Of a stretch of 6,603 bases of DNA, positions 6,560-6,603 are shown piece after piece (the stretch's first letter is position 1; each line of letters opens with the position of its first letter). The DNA is from Bacillota bacterium (GTDB taxonomy: Bacteria > Bacillota > Clostridia > Lachnospirales > Lachnospiraceae). Location: NCBI GenBank assembly GCA_023392995.1, contig JAEWMZ010000364.1, positions 1 through 6,603 of the forward strand, written 5' to 3'. The position numbers and the translations under genes were made by a program. Below the pieces are notes generated by a model. The model made no database searches. It saw only the letters and a program-made list of their open reading frames with translations, and was not told the origin of the DNA.

Positions 6560-6590
6560 CGAGGCAGAGAAACCAAGCTCCTCTGCCTCG
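6560..6590. other. Strong hairpin in the leader or intergenic gap ahead of the ATPase gene
   Basis: CGAGGCAGAG (6560-6569) and CTCTGCCTCG (6581-6590) are exact reverse complements around an 11-nt loop. It lies about 15 bases upstream of the ATPase ribosome binding site. On the operon strand the hairpin is followed by A-rich sequence, so it is not an intrinsic terminator for the operon. On the plus strand it is followed by TATTTTCTT, which could end an antisense transcript. It may instead stabilise or process mRNA between an upstream gene beyond 6603 and this operon. Confidence 0.65.
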
Positions 6591-6603
6591 TATTTTCTTA
6601 AAT

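Overview
The window reads as chromosomal DNA of a low-to-moderate GC Firmicute, most likely a gut-type Clostridia member of the Lachnospiraceae kind. The reasons are strong AGGAGG-like ribosome binding sites on every gene, AT-rich intergenic DNA, and a typical clostridial carbohydrate gene set: a LacI-type regulator, a ribose-class sugar ABC transporter and a uroporphyrinogen-decarboxylase-like gene. This taxonomic placement is inference, since no rRNA or marker gene is present.

Layout. Positions 1-88 (minus) hold the first 29 codons of a URO-D-superfamily gene that runs off the left edge. Positions 89-668 form a 580-bp divergent intergenic region. It contains a tandem 60-bp repeat that folds as paired hairpins (154-280), a good minus-strand promoter (363-391, TTGAAA-17-TATAAT) that would put the repeat in a roughly 270-nt leader of the URO-D-like gene, and an AT-rich stretch with a possible plus-strand -10 box (601-606). 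Positions 669-2918 (plus) encode a 749-residue protein: an apparently complete LacI-type repressor (HTH, hinge, sugar-binding core) continued by a whole extracellular-type solute-binding domain (family 1), with no signal peptide or membrane segment between them.

Positions 6527-2985 (minus) are a tight three-gene operon facing the regulator gene. It encodes a two-domain ATPase (RbsA/MglA type) and two different permeases (BPD_transp_2/RbsC type), with gaps of 13 and 17 bp. The transporter's solute-binding protein is not in the window and may lie upstream beyond 6603. A strong 10-bp-stem hairpin sits in the leader just ahead of the ATPase gene.

How they may work together (inference). The three transporter genes would make the membrane and ATPase core of a simple-sugar importer. 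The fused LacI protein is a local one-component regulator that may sense the same or a related carbohydrate and control the divergent URO-D-like gene, itself, the transporter, or several of these. The most unusual items are the LacI/solute-binding fusion and the double-hairpin tandem repeat in the URO-D-like leader. The asymmetric, degenerate second ATP site of the ATPase comes next. I see no evidence of a wholly new system such as phage, CRISPR, toxin-antitoxin or mobile elements.
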